22,806 bases of DNA from Sergeia podlipaevii. Its lineage: Eukaryota; Euglenozoa; Kinetoplastea; Trypanosomatida; Trypanosomatidae. This document shows positions 8,966-17,352 of the stretch, in pieces (the first letter of the stretch is position 1; every line of letters begins with the position of its first letter). The notes under the pieces are model-generated. The model worked only from the letters and a program-made list of their open reading frames with translations, made no database searches and was not told the DNA's origin. The position numbers and the translations under genes were made by a program. The stretch lies in NCBI GenBank assembly GCA_030849805.1, contig JASANZ010001898.1, forward strand, positions 1 to 22,806, given 5' to 3'.

Positions 8966-9408
8966 TATGGATCTCACCTCTTTATTGTTACTGTTATTGC
9001 TATTGTTATTATATTGTAATGCACGGAGAGATCACATACAAGCACACGGACAAAAATATATAAATATATATAAATATGCAACCACAAATGGGTAACATGA
9101 GAAGGAATGCTGTCTAATTCCATTACATATACATATATCGACCGATTTCTTTTTTATATAAGATTTGTGTTTTGAAATGAGGAATGCAACACTGCATGCA
9201 TATTGGATAGTGAGTGTATGCTCCTACTTTGCTTTCACGTCTTCTTCTTTTTTTTTTGCTTGTTTGTTATTGCTTTGGTTGAGACATTCTTTCCCTTTAT
9301 CTACTTATATCGTGAGATCGCTGCAAGGCTTTCACACGGTCACCTCCATACACAAATTCATACACGACACACACACACCTGTCTTATCCTAAACAGTTAT
9401 GCTCAACA
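8966..9408. other. Spacer between mS34 and the ADH pseudogene
   Basis: T/A-rich DNA with (TTA/TTG)n-like stretches around 8980-9012, a tandem AAATATATAT patch near 9053-9075 and a short (CA)n tract near 9369-9378. A pyrimidine-rich stretch at 9238-9270 could be the acceptor region that once served the downstream gene. No gene seen. Confidence 0.6.
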
Positions 9409-10497
9409 ATGCTATTTGGATATGCAGCCACCTTTGCCAAGGCTGCCGTCAAGTTCACACGCTTTACTCGCATAGATCCTGGACCGATGGACGTGAGCAT
9501 CAAAATTGCCTTCCGTGGTGTATGTCACAGCGGCGTGCACGCAGTTGCCGGCACCTTCGGTAGGTGCTACTTTCCGATGATTCCAGGGCATGAGATCGTT
9601 GGTCACGTCACCGCCGTTGACCCCCAACGTGAAGAAAGTATAAAGTGGGGCGATGTCGTTGGCGTTGGGTGCCTTTTTGAGGGTATTGTGACCAGTGTTT
9701 TTTTTTTTTCCCTGCAGCCAGGGGCAAAGTGCAGTTCTGTCCCAAATACATAGTCGCCGCCTACAATGCCAAGCTACCCGAGACGGCGGCATTACAAGAG
9801 GTGGGCACTCGGATCATATCATTGTGAATGAGCACTTTGTACTGATTATTTCACCCAATCTCCCGCTTGCCAGCGCTGCTCCGCAGCTGTGTGCGGGTGT
9901 TACCACGTACTCCCAGCTCAAGCGTTTTGGCGCGACGAGGGGCTTCAAGGTGGGCGTCGTCGGCATCGGCGGACTGGGTCACATGGCTGTGAAGCTGACA
10001 AAAGCTATGGAGGCGGAGGTGACTGCGTTCGTGATGAACGACAGGAGCGGAGAGGACGCGAAGAAACTCTGCGCTGACAACATCGCCAACTCACTGGATT
10101 AAACTGCTATGAGTAAAGTACGTCGCTCACGGAACGTCATTATCGATACCGCCGGCGCCTCTCACAATCTCAATCTCTACATTGACAGCCTTGACATTGG
10201 CAGAACACATGTGCTGTTTGGCCTTTCAGAGGATCCGCGCGACAAGATCAACCGCGTCACGCTCATCATGAGCTGCAGGAACATTGCAGGTACTTTCATT
10301 GGAGGACTTGCAGAAACTCAGGAAGTGCTCGACTTCTGCGGCAAGCACAACGTGATGTCCGACATTGAGTTGATCTCGATGAACTACATCAACACCGCTT
10401 ACGAGCGCATAGTCAAGAGTGACGTGAAGTATCGTTTCGTGATTTTGATATGGCCACCCTGAAAGAGACCAATAGCGAGAAAAATGAAGAGCAGTAA
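9409..10497 (+). pseudogene. Decayed alcohol dehydrogenase (paralogue of 11487-12545)
   Basis: The stretch aligns end to end with the intact ADH downstream but is broken in at least four places. (1) A 12-T run at 9698-9709 adds a net 11 nt within the structural-zinc region. (2) A second frameshift lies between about 9775 and 9800. (3) An in-frame TAA at 10100-10102 falls where the intact protein reads SKDAEQ. (4) Two extra T at about 10445-10446 shift the last codons. The frame after that reads DMATLKE and ends with TAA at 10495-10497. Surviving pieces include GVCHSG, PMIPGHEIVGHVTAV, LCAGVTTYSQL, VGVVGIGGLGHMAVKL and ETQEVLDFCGKHN. In the first zinc-ligand motif the leading Cys is Arg and the Asp is Gly; only one of the four structural-zinc cysteines is still recognisable. 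No functional full-length product is expected. Confidence 0.92.
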
Positions 10498-11255
10498 ATG
10501 AGAGGAGGGGGGAGGGATCATTTACCATCACGTTAACTGTGAAATGTAGCGAACTCTTAAGGAATTTATTTGTTTATTTATTTGTTCTTCCCTTTCCCCC
10601 TTTTCTTCTCTTATTTTTTTCCTGCATGCACATTGTTCATGTTTTACTTCTATAAGAACGTGAGTGTTGCCCTATCATCGACTTTAAAAAAAAAAAAAAA
10701 AAAAAATACCTCTTCAGGATTCGCTCAAGATAGGGGTGCCTTTTTCTGGCATACGTTACTATTTTTTTGCGCATCGTGTTTTTTTTTTTTTTCTGACTGG
10801 GGTGTATACGTGTGTGTTCATGGTACACTGCTTTTCTTTTTATTGCTTTCATTGACTTTTTCTCTTTTTACTGGGCCGGTGTGCTAGGATGCACATATAT
10901 GTCTCACTGTCACATGGTAGCACGATTTCCCTTGTGTCAATAGAAGAGCGCGTTCATATCCTCACTTCTGTGTTTTCTTTTTTCTTATTCTTTAAAGCAA
11001 CAACGAAAACGCTTCGTGACACATTCCACACGATAGTATACGTTCAAGCGTTGAAAAGCAAAACATTTATTTCTGTTTTTCCCTTTTCTTTTGTCTCATC
11101 TATTTCTTCCTTTCATTTTTTTTTTTAATTCTTGCTTGTGGCTATCATACACGAATGACGGTTCAAGATGTTTAACGTACACTTTTCTCTTCTTTCTCGC
11201 GTGCTCCATCAGAGTAAAAGCATATATACTGTTGCGCACTTGTGAAATCGATCAA
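10498..11255. other. Spacer between ADH pseudogene and intact ADH
   Basis: T-rich spacer with a 21-A run at 10686-10706, T runs near 10780-10792, and low-complexity reading frames only. No gene or structured RNA recognised. Confidence 0.6.
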
Positions 11256-11340
11256 TTCTCCGCCTCTTTATTTTCCCACTTTCCTCTCCCTCCTCCCCTC
11301 CCTCCCCCCTTTTCATTTTTGTTTTTTAAAAATAAAGCAG
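11256..11340 (+). promoter_or_regulatory. Candidate trans-splice acceptor for the intact ADH
   Basis: A long C/T tract (about 11256-11320, with several CCCTCC units) is followed by AGs at 11336-11337 and 11339-11340. This is among the strongest polypyrimidine-AG signals of the window and would give a 5' UTR of about 147 nt, itself pyrimidine-rich. Confidence 0.55.
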
Positions 11341-11486
11341 CACATATATGCATCTCTGTCCCTTTCATACCAAGTGATTTCTGTCGTGTGTCGTGCATTT
11401 TTTTCTTCTTTCTTTTCCTTTGATATACAATCTCTCCATCTACTGTCTCTCTATCGTCTCCTTTCTTTACTATCATTGTTACTGCG

Positions 11487-12545
11487 ATGTCAGTGAAGGC
11501 ATACGGTTTCGGCGCGGCCTCGGCCAAGGCGCTACTGAAGTGCATGCACTTTACCCGGCGCGCACCCGGCCCTACAGACGTCAGCATCAAGATTGCCTTC
11601 TGTGGTGTGTGCCACAGCGACCTGCATACCGTCCACGATGACCACGGCAGTACCAGATTTCCCATGATTCCTGGACACGAAATTGTGGGTCACGTCACTG
11701 CGGTGGGCTCTAATGTCACAAGGTATAAAGTGGGCGACACCGTCGGCGTGGGCTGCATGGTAGACTCCTGTCAGTCATGCGGCGAGTGCCACAGCGGATT
11801 GGAGCAGTACTGTAACGGCATGGTGGGCACGTACAACGGCAATCTGCCAGATGGCACCATCAGCATGGGTGGGTACTCTGACCACATCGTTGTGAAGGAG
11901 AACTTTGTTTTGAGCATTCCGAACAATCTTCCTCTTCATGCCGCCGCGCCACTGCTCTGCGCTGGCATCACCACATACTCTCCGCTTCGCCACTGGGGCA
12001 TCAACAAGAACTCCAGGGTGGGTGTGGTGGGCATTGGTGGGCTCGGCCATATGGCGGTGAAGTTGGCAAATGCAATGGGTGCGGAGGTGACTGCTTTCAC
12101 AACATCTGAGAACAAAGTTGCGGCTGCATTGGCTCTCGGTGCGCATCACACCATTGTTTCGAAAGATGCAGAGCAGATGAAGAAGGCGTGTAATTCTCTT
12201 GATCTTATTATCGACACCGTGGGCAATGCACATGACCTCAACCCGTACGTAAACACCTTGCGCCTCAACGGTACTCATGCGCTCATTGGACTTCCGGAGA
12301 AGCCGCATCCCTCCCTTGCAACTTTCCCTTTGATCATGAAGCGCAGAAGTGTCGCTGGTACACTTATTGGTGGTATTGCAGAAACTCAGGAAATGCTCGA
12401 CTTCTGCGGCAAGCACAACGTGGTGTCCGACATTGAGTTGATCTCGATGAACTACATCAACACCGCGTACGAGCGCATGGCCAAGAGTGACGTGAAGTAT
12501 CGCTTCGTGATTGATATGGCGACGCTACAGGAGCAATCGAGATAA
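11487..12545 (+). CDS. NADP(H)-dependent alcohol dehydrogenase, YahK/CAD type
   Basis: The protein is a 352-residue zinc-dependent medium-chain dehydrogenase, a normal length for the family. The catalytic-zinc site is visible as CGVCHSD (Cys42), GHE (His64-Glu65) and LLCAGITTY (Cys158). The structural zinc ligands are Cys95, Cys98, Cys101 and Cys109. The Rossmann motif GIGGLGH spans 182-188. FTTSENK after the second beta strand lacks the acidic residue typical of NAD-specific enzymes, favouring NADP. Long segments (PGHEIVG, LLCAGITTYSPLRHW, VGVVGIGGLGHM, ETQEMLDFC, DVKYRFVID) match E. coli YahK and the cinnamyl-alcohol-dehydrogenase subfamily, enzymes that reduce a broad range of aldehydes. 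The strong bacterial resemblance suggests old horizontal acquisition (inference). No peroxisomal/glycosomal C-terminal signal is present (ends QSR), so the cytosol is likely. A broken tandem copy lies upstream. Confidence 0.95.
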   Translation: MSVKAYGFGAASAKALLKCMHFTRRAPGPTDVSIKIAFCGVCHSDLHTVHDDHGSTRFPMIPGHEIVGHVTAVGSNVTRYKVGDTVGVGCMVDSCQSCGECHSGLEQYCNGMVGTYNGNLPDGTISMGGYSDHIVVKENFVLSIPNNLPLHAAAPLLCAGITTYSPLRHWGINKNSRVGVVGIGGLGHMAVKLANAMGAEVTAFTTSENKVAAALALGAHHTIVSKDAEQMKKACNSLDLIIDTVGNAHDLNPYVNTLRLNGTHALIGLPEKPHPSLATFPLIMKRRSVAGTLIGGIAETQEMLDFCGKHNVVSDIELISMNYINTAYERMAKSDVKYRFVIDMATLQEQSR

Positions 12546-12830
12546 GGAATGTAAATGATGAACTTTTGTCTCTTTTCAGAAATATTTATTTATTTATTAT
12601 TTATTTATTTATTTTTGGTATGCGGCTCTGGAGATGCGTGCCCGATTATGACGATAAGCGCGGAGCAACTCTCTTTCTGCGTGTGTACGGGTGTGCGTGT
12701 GTGTGCTTCCCAATACTTTCGTTGGTGTCGCTCTGCGCAGCAAGGAACAGCGCTAGCGACTCCCCATATAACTGAAAAAAACACCCACGAAAAAGAAGAG
12801 GGAACCCCTTTAGAACCAAGTGGCAGGAAC

Positions 12831-12864
<34 letters not shown>

Positions 12865-13477
12865 CATATATATTTTTGTGTGCCTAAAGTCATTGGTTTT
12901 AGAGACTCGATTTTTTTTTTTTTGTATGTGTGTGAGCTTCGCTACAATGATGTGTGCGGTTCTCTTTCTAAAGCTCTCCGCTTTCATATAAAAGGAGTGT
13001 CGGATGGTTTGAGCCTTACGACGCCAATTCTCCTGTTTTTTTTTTTAAAGAAATTCGCTTCAATACATCATATATCAAGTACGCTTTCTTTTTTTTTTTT
13101 GCTGCTCATCACTTATATATAATTTTTGCTTTCTACGCACACACATACACACACACGTTTCGTTGATATGCATATGTGTGCGATTCGCTGTACCGCGCAT
13201 CCGCCCAATTTTTAATCAATTATTTTTACTATCGAATTCTTTTTAACTTCATTGAAGAAAACAAATGTTTTGAGATAAAAGCCTTAAATGATGTTCCCAC
13301 TAGCGGTAGACATCTTATTTTTGTTTTTCTATGAACATGTATAACTTCACTTTTGCGTCTACAGTTGCAGCTCTCTCCCCCTCTCTTTTTCTCCCGTTTT
13401 AAGAGAAGAAAAGAGGAAAACTGAGAAGAACTAAAAATCTCAACTGTTTATAATAATTATTATTATCAATATATATA
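12546..13477. other. Spacer between ADH and RibD-like gene
   Basis: Holds a (TTTA)n tract at 12583-12616, a clean (ATT/TTA)n microsatellite at 12832-12864, several T runs of 10-13, and a (CA)n patch near 13138-13155. No coding or RNA gene can be supported. Confidence 0.6.
12832..12864. repeat. (ATT)n trinucleotide microsatellite
   Basis: About eleven perfect ATT units in the 3' flank of the ADH gene; the neighbouring (TTTA)n at 12583-12616 is a second microsatellite in the same flank. Confidence 0.9.
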
Positions 13478-13512
13478 TTTTTTATCTCCCCTGATTTTCT
13501 GCATCTACACAG
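13478..13512 (+). promoter_or_regulatory. Candidate trans-splice acceptor for the RibD-like gene
   Basis: A T/C-rich tract ends in CACAG with AG at 13511-13512, giving a 5' UTR of about 42 nt. An upstream tract (13371-13398, AG at about 13402) is a second option. Confidence 0.5.
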
Positions 13513-13554
13513 TATTCTCTCTCTCCCTCCTACACTCTTTCATATCAACGCGGC

Positions 13555-14337
13555 ATGGCGACAAAGATGGAGCGCACTGTGCGAGTAGTTTGCCACATGC
13601 TCAACAGTGTGGATGGCACGATCGCAGGAGAGCTCTACCGGGCTGACAACTTCCAGTACTTTCTGGATGAATACTACCGTTTGGACATCAAGCACTTCCT
13701 TCCACGGACACGAGTGTGCTTTTTGGGTCGTAAGTGCCTTGTGAGCATCGTTCCCACTGAGTTTCCAGCCGGGACAATCAAGGAAGCCGCGCCGATACCG
13801 AGAACTGACTTTCTCGCAGATTTGACTACTGGCTACAAACTCGGCGAGGATAAGCGTTTCCTCACTGTTATTGACCCACACGGTCGCACATGCTGGATGC
13901 ACCCCACATTAGACTCCAAAGACTTTCCATATTACAACGGCGATCGTGTCATTGCTGTTTTGGTTGAGGACCTTGTAACCGATGAGTATCTCGCCCACTT
14001 ACAGCACACTAACATTCCATACATTTTCGCAGGGAAGAATGAGCTTGATTGCACACTCGCGGTGGAGAAGATTGGGAAGCTGCTCGGTGAGAAGGAGGTC
14101 ACCCTGCACGGGGGCGGCACCATCAACGGCACATTCCTTCACCAGCACTGCCTCGATGAACTTAGCGTTATTCAAGTCCCCGTCATCAGCGGAAATGTCG
14201 CTGATCTGAGGCTCTTTACCCCTTCCCCTGAACTCCCCGACAAGAAGATCGGCCGCGCCGATATGGAGATCGAGCAGGTTGAAAAGCTACAGCACAGTGG
14301 CCTTTGGATTGTTTATAAAATCAAGAACAGAAAGTAG
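13555..14337 (+). CDS. Stand-alone RibD C-terminal domain reductase (DHFR-like fold)
   Basis: The protein is 260 residues and consists almost entirely of one RibD_C-type domain (dihydrofolate-reductase-like fold). Visible hallmarks are the first strand and loop VVCHMLNSVDGTIAG (residues 11-25), RVCFLGRK (53-60), the nucleotide-binding glycine motif LHGGGTINGTFL (184-195) and the terminal strand DELSVIQVPVISG (201-213). In bacterial RibD this domain reduces 5-amino-6-ribosylaminouracil 5'-phosphate with NADPH in riboflavin synthesis, but the N-terminal deaminase half is absent here and single-domain relatives often act on other substrates. Function is therefore given only as NADPH-dependent reductase-like. 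The family is typical of bacteria, so horizontal origin is a reasonable inference. There is no targeting peptide, and the C-terminus NRK is not a glycosomal signal. Confidence 0.85.
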   Translation: MATKMERTVRVVCHMLNSVDGTIAGELYRADNFQYFLDEYYRLDIKHFLPRTRVCFLGRKCLVSIVPTEFPAGTIKEAAPIPRTDFLADLTTGYKLGEDKRFLTVIDPHGRTCWMHPTLDSKDFPYYNGDRVIAVLVEDLVTDEYLAHLQHTNIPYIFAGKNELDCTLAVEKIGKLLGEKEVTLHGGGTINGTFLHQHCLDELSVIQVPVISGNVADLRLFTPSPELPDKKIGRADMEIEQVEKLQHSGLWIVYKIKNRK

Positions 14338-14633
14338 TGCGTGCCATTTTTTTTTTTTCTGTTCTCAAACAAGAGATAGTATGACATCTCATATATTAGT
14401 GGATACCCACTGCGTTGCGCACGCACAACGCCCCATGAGGTACGTTACTTTCTTCATTTCCATTTATTTATGCTTATGTTTTCGCCAACAAACAATTGCA
14501 ACGTACTATTTTATCTCTTGATTTTCAGCATCCTAATGCTTGGCTTTTTGCTTTCTACCTTTCAATTGACAACGCATTTTCTTCTTGCATTATTTTTCTT
14601 GTCTATTCCTCCCTTTTTTTTTCATGTCTCTTT
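14338..14633. other. T-rich spacer after the RibD-like gene
   Basis: Ordinary T-rich intergenic DNA; no gene. It ends abruptly at the GC-rich island. Confidence 0.6.
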
Positions 14634-14771
14634 CCCGGCGGCGGGGCCGTGGCGGGGGCGCATGTTCTCCGCCGGTGCGCCACGCCCCCCCCCCGCTGGA
14701 GCCCGCGCCACATCCGCCGCCGGCCAAGCGCCGCTGCCCTGGTGCGGAGCCCGCCCCCGCCCCCGCCCCAC
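14634..14771. other. GC-rich island with G-quadruplex-type motif
   Basis: By direct count, 118 of 138 bases are G or C, while the flanks are T-rich. It contains a 10-C run at 14685-14694. At 14750-14769 there is C3-G-C5-G-C5-G-C4, which on the minus strand is a textbook four-run G-quadruplex motif with one-base loops. Its two ends are partly inverted copies (14649-14660 against 14758-14771, two-base bulge). It has no start-to-stop coding unit of its own and no recognised domain. Origin and role are unknown; an assembly or library artefact is possible. Confidence 0.7.
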
Positions 14772-14810
14772 TTTCAAATTGCACCACTGCCTTCATACCC
14801 TACTTGCTAT

Positions 14811-14854
14811 TCGTCTCTCCTTTACCCTTTACCACAAAAGATACTCACACACAG
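14811..14854 (+). promoter_or_regulatory. Candidate trans-splice acceptor for NIT2
   Basis: A C/T stretch at 14811-14830 is followed by AGs at 14839-14840 and 14853-14854 (CACAG), giving a 5' UTR of roughly 17-31 nt. The GC-rich island then lies just upstream of the mRNA, not inside it. Confidence 0.45.
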
Positions 14855-14871
14855 AATAAGAGCAGATAAAA

Positions 14872-15708
14872 ATGCAAAAGCTCAAGGTTACACTGTGCCA
14901 AATGGCTGTTGGAAAAAATAAAGCCGCAAACATTGCCAAAGCGGTATCAATGATTTCTGACGCGGCGAAGCGCGGCTCCAAGCTTGCAGTGCTCCCAGAG
15001 TGCTTTAACTGTCCATACGGCACAAAGTACTTTGACGAATATTCGGAGGCTTTGCAGGCTGGAAACCACACCTACGATGCCATATCGCACTGTGCAAGAG
15101 AAAACAAAATCTGGGTAATTGCAGGAAGCATCCCAGAAAAGGGAAGTGATGGAAGAATTTACAATACTTCGATGACTTTTTCACCAGATGGCGTGCTGGT
15201 ACACACCCATAGAAAAGTTCACCTTTTTCGCTTAAATACAGAAAAAGTGAAGTTTGATGAGGGCGAAGTGCTCACTGCAGGAAAAGCAGCAACCCCGATT
15301 TCTCTTGACGACAACATAAAGTTTGGCGTTGGAATTTGCTTTGATGTCCGCTATCCAATGCTCGCGTGGAAGTATGCCAGTGAAGGAACCTCATTCTTGG
15401 TGTACCCTGGCGCCTTTAACATGGTTACGGGTCCACTCCACTGGGAGTTATCAGCGAGGGCCCGTGCTGTCGACAATCAACAATACGTGCTCATGTGCTC
15501 ACCAGCACGAGATACTACCGCTGAATATGTCTCCTGGGGTCATTCCATGGTTGTTGATCCAGTTGGAAAGGTGATTGCCCAAGTAGATGAAACAGAAGGC
15601 ACAGTAGACGCAGAGATTGATTTTGCTAACATTTTACACGTTCGAGACAGTATCCCAATTATTAAGGGTGTGCGTAACGATTTATATTCCCTTCAGTGGA
15701 GCAAATAA
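14872..15708 (+). CDS. Omega-amidase NIT2 (nitrilase superfamily)
   Basis: The protein has 278 residues, the usual NIT2 length. It hydrolyses alpha-ketoglutaramate and alpha-ketosuccinamate, the products of glutamine/asparagine transamination, to alpha-ketoglutarate or oxaloacetate plus ammonia. The Glu-Lys-Cys triad is complete: Glu43 in LPECFNCPYG, Lys115 in HRKVHLF, and Cys156 in GICFDVRYP. Family-specific stretches are YPGAFNMVTGPLHWEL, RARAVDNQQYV, SPARD and WGHSMVVDP; all have close equivalents in mammalian NIT2, separating it from NIT1 and from plant nitrilases. There is no targeting sequence, so it is probably cytosolic. Its codons are more A/T-ending than those of mS34 or the kinase (for example, about equal AAA and AAG for Lys), which may reflect weaker expression or a different history. 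Confidence 0.94.
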   Translation: MQKLKVTLCQMAVGKNKAANIAKAVSMISDAAKRGSKLAVLPECFNCPYGTKYFDEYSEALQAGNHTYDAISHCARENKIWVIAGSIPEKGSDGRIYNTSMTFSPDGVLVHTHRKVHLFRLNTEKVKFDEGEVLTAGKAATPISLDDNIKFGVGICFDVRYPMLAWKYASEGTSFLVYPGAFNMVTGPLHWELSARARAVDNQQYVLMCSPARDTTAEYVSWGHSMVVDPVGKVIAQVDETEGTVDAEIDFANILHVRDSIPIIKGVRNDLYSLQWSK

Positions 15709-16039
15709 AATTGTGGCTTTTATGATATCGTTTTATTATGTGCGTTGGTAGTGTTATCTTTAAACATAGTTTTTTGTTTGTACATTTTTGGCTGTATTTT
15801 TCACCCTGAAATGACTTACGCAAGCGAATTCAAAAGATGGTGCTCTTTTTTTTTTTTTTGCGAGGTGTTACGAACAAGAAATTTGTAAAATTCTATGCTT
15901 TTTTACAAAAAAAAAAAATGTTCCTTTGCTAATAAAAAGCGATATTTTGAATATACACAATAAACAATTTTTTTTTTACATTTTTCCCCATTTTGTGTCT
16001 ATCACTTTTTTTAATTTTAGATATATTTTCTTCATAGGA
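15709..16039. other. Spacer between NIT2 and the hydrolase-like gene
   Basis: T/A-rich spacer with T runs near 15847-15859, 15899-15905 and 15969-15977 and an A run near 15907-15918. No gene seen. Confidence 0.6.
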
Positions 16040-16058
16040 ACATCTTTCTTTTGTACAG
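16040..16058 (+). promoter_or_regulatory. Candidate trans-splice acceptor for 16132-17352
   Basis: A CTTTCTTTTG stretch leads to TACAG with AG at 16057-16058, giving a 5' UTR of about 73 nt. Another AG follows a second pyrimidine stretch at 16075-16076. Confidence 0.45.
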
Positions 16059-16131
16059 CTTCTTTTCCTTGATCAGTTCGGAAAAAGCAAATATCGTTAA
16101 AAATAAATATCTCATATGCTAGCAGCTTCCC

Positions 16132-17352
16132 ATGTTGCGAAAACTAATATCCTCAAAATCTAGTACCATTCTCTTCGCGGTTGCGCAAAGGCAATTACGA
16201 AGTTGTAGTACAGCAGTCCAAGCTGGAGCGGTTGGGCCAAAGAATGACATTGACGAGGCTGTGATTCTCAACGAAACACTGAATGTGAGTAAAACGGAAG
16301 AAATGGATGACGAACTGCTAGGCGGTATTAAACGAGACGATGTTAGTCACCTTGTTGGAGAAGAATCACTTAATGTTGAACTTCATAAATTACAGTACAT
16401 GTACTCTCAAGAAGGACCATTTATTGGATCTCGTATGAAAGATAAAGTACGCGCTAGCACGGAGCAACGTGCTAGGCGCGCTGTTGTACGTGTTCCGCAG
16501 CCTGAAGTTGAATACCGTCCCAATGAAACATCATTTCGTAGATTGCCGAAGGATGTTCGTCTACCCTCTGAGTATGAACTTCGAGTGTTATATCCAATGG
16601 CAACAAATCTAAAAATTATTGAAGGGACCGCGGATTGTGCAGACGGGGATGCCTTTGATATTGATGAAGATCCCGCTCCGATGGCCTATAGTATGATAGC
16701 TCCTGAGGATTGGTCAGCTGAAAAGGAATATCCATATCTAATTGTTCTTTCAGATCATCGCGGTATCCCTCGGGATTTTGAAGATGTGTGCGCCAACTTC
16801 TTTGAGCGTCCTGTCCACCGACAGTTAATGCAAGAGCAACAGTGGGTGGTAATTGCACCCATTGTTAACCTGCGCCACAACTTACAGGTGCCAGTTGAGG
16901 GTGTTGTGGCGCGGTTTTGTGACTGGGTGACGGAAAACTTTAATGTTGAAAACAACCGAGTTCATCTCTTTGGGAAAGGCCACGGCGCTTTTCTTGCACT
17001 CCGTACGGTGCTGGAGAATAAAGATCTTGTGATTAGTGTCACAGCAATTCTGGGCCGCGGTGGGTCACCATTTCGCCCTCTTGACCGTGCCCAAGACAAA
17101 ATTAAGAACTTCAATGGTGTACACACCCTTGTGTACGTTCCAGGGCTTCTTCGAAAGCAGGACTGGTATTACAAGTTTAAGTTCATGATGGATATGGCAA
17201 GAGTTCGCCCTGCAATACGAAATATTCATTATGCCGAGGTTCGTGATCATCAAGTTTATTACGCGATAAATCCATACGAGTTTTGGAATTACATGCGGTA
17301 TTTCCGACAGTACAACATTAAGATGATCACAGAAAGTGGGTATACATTGTGA
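16132..17352 (+). CDS. Mitochondrial alpha/beta-hydrolase-like protein, probably non-catalytic
   Basis: The protein has 406 residues. The first 30 are basic and Ser-rich with no acidic residue (MLRKLISSKSSTILFA, then RQLRS), a likely mitochondrial presequence. Residues about 40-145 are charged and have no recognised domain. From about 185 on the pattern is that of an alpha/beta-hydrolase or esterase: YPYLIVLSDH (strand and oxyanion region, 200-209), QWVVIAPI (237-244), NRVHLFGKGHGAFLAL (275-290, nucleophile elbow), and a C-terminal RDHQVYYAINPYEFWNYM with a candidate catalytic His373. The elbow reads G-K-G-H-G at 281-285, whereas active enzymes have G-x-S-x-G, so the nucleophile Ser is replaced by Gly283. 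It may be a structural or regulatory pseudo-hydrolase. Specific function is not recognised. Confidence 0.85.
   Translation: MLRKLISSKSSTILFAVAQRQLRSCSTAVQAGAVGPKNDIDEAVILNETLNVSKTEEMDDELLGGIKRDDVSHLVGEESLNVELHKLQYMYSQEGPFIGSRMKDKVRASTEQRARRAVVRVPQPEVEYRPNETSFRRLPKDVRLPSEYELRVLYPMATNLKIIEGTADCADGDAFDIDEDPAPMAYSMIAPEDWSAEKEYPYLIVLSDHRGIPRDFEDVCANFFERPVHRQLMQEQQWVVIAPIVNLRHNLQVPVEGVVARFCDWVTENFNVENNRVHLFGKGHGAFLALRTVLENKDLVISVTAILGRGGSPFRPLDRAQDKIKNFNGVHTLVYVPGLLRKQDWYYKFKFMMDMARVRPAIRNIHYAEVRDHQVYYAINPYEFWNYMRYFRQYNIKMITESGYTL

Noticed and set aside
9682..9718. A cis-spliced intron rescuing the first frameshift of the ADH pseudogene
   Set aside because: A GT...AG removal here would be about 37 nt, too short for a known kinetoplastid intron, and it would not repair the second frameshift, the in-frame TAA at 10100 or the last frameshift.
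9409..10497. Sequencing error instead of pseudogene
   Set aside because: Independent lesions of several kinds (homopolymer expansion, frameshifts, an in-frame TAA, changed residues at the zinc motifs) and high overall divergence from the intact copy make simple read error unlikely as the sole cause, though the 12-T length itself may be imprecise.
11155..11175. A tRNA B-box-like GGTTCAAGAT
   Set aside because: No matching A box or cloverleaf arms can be drawn around it.
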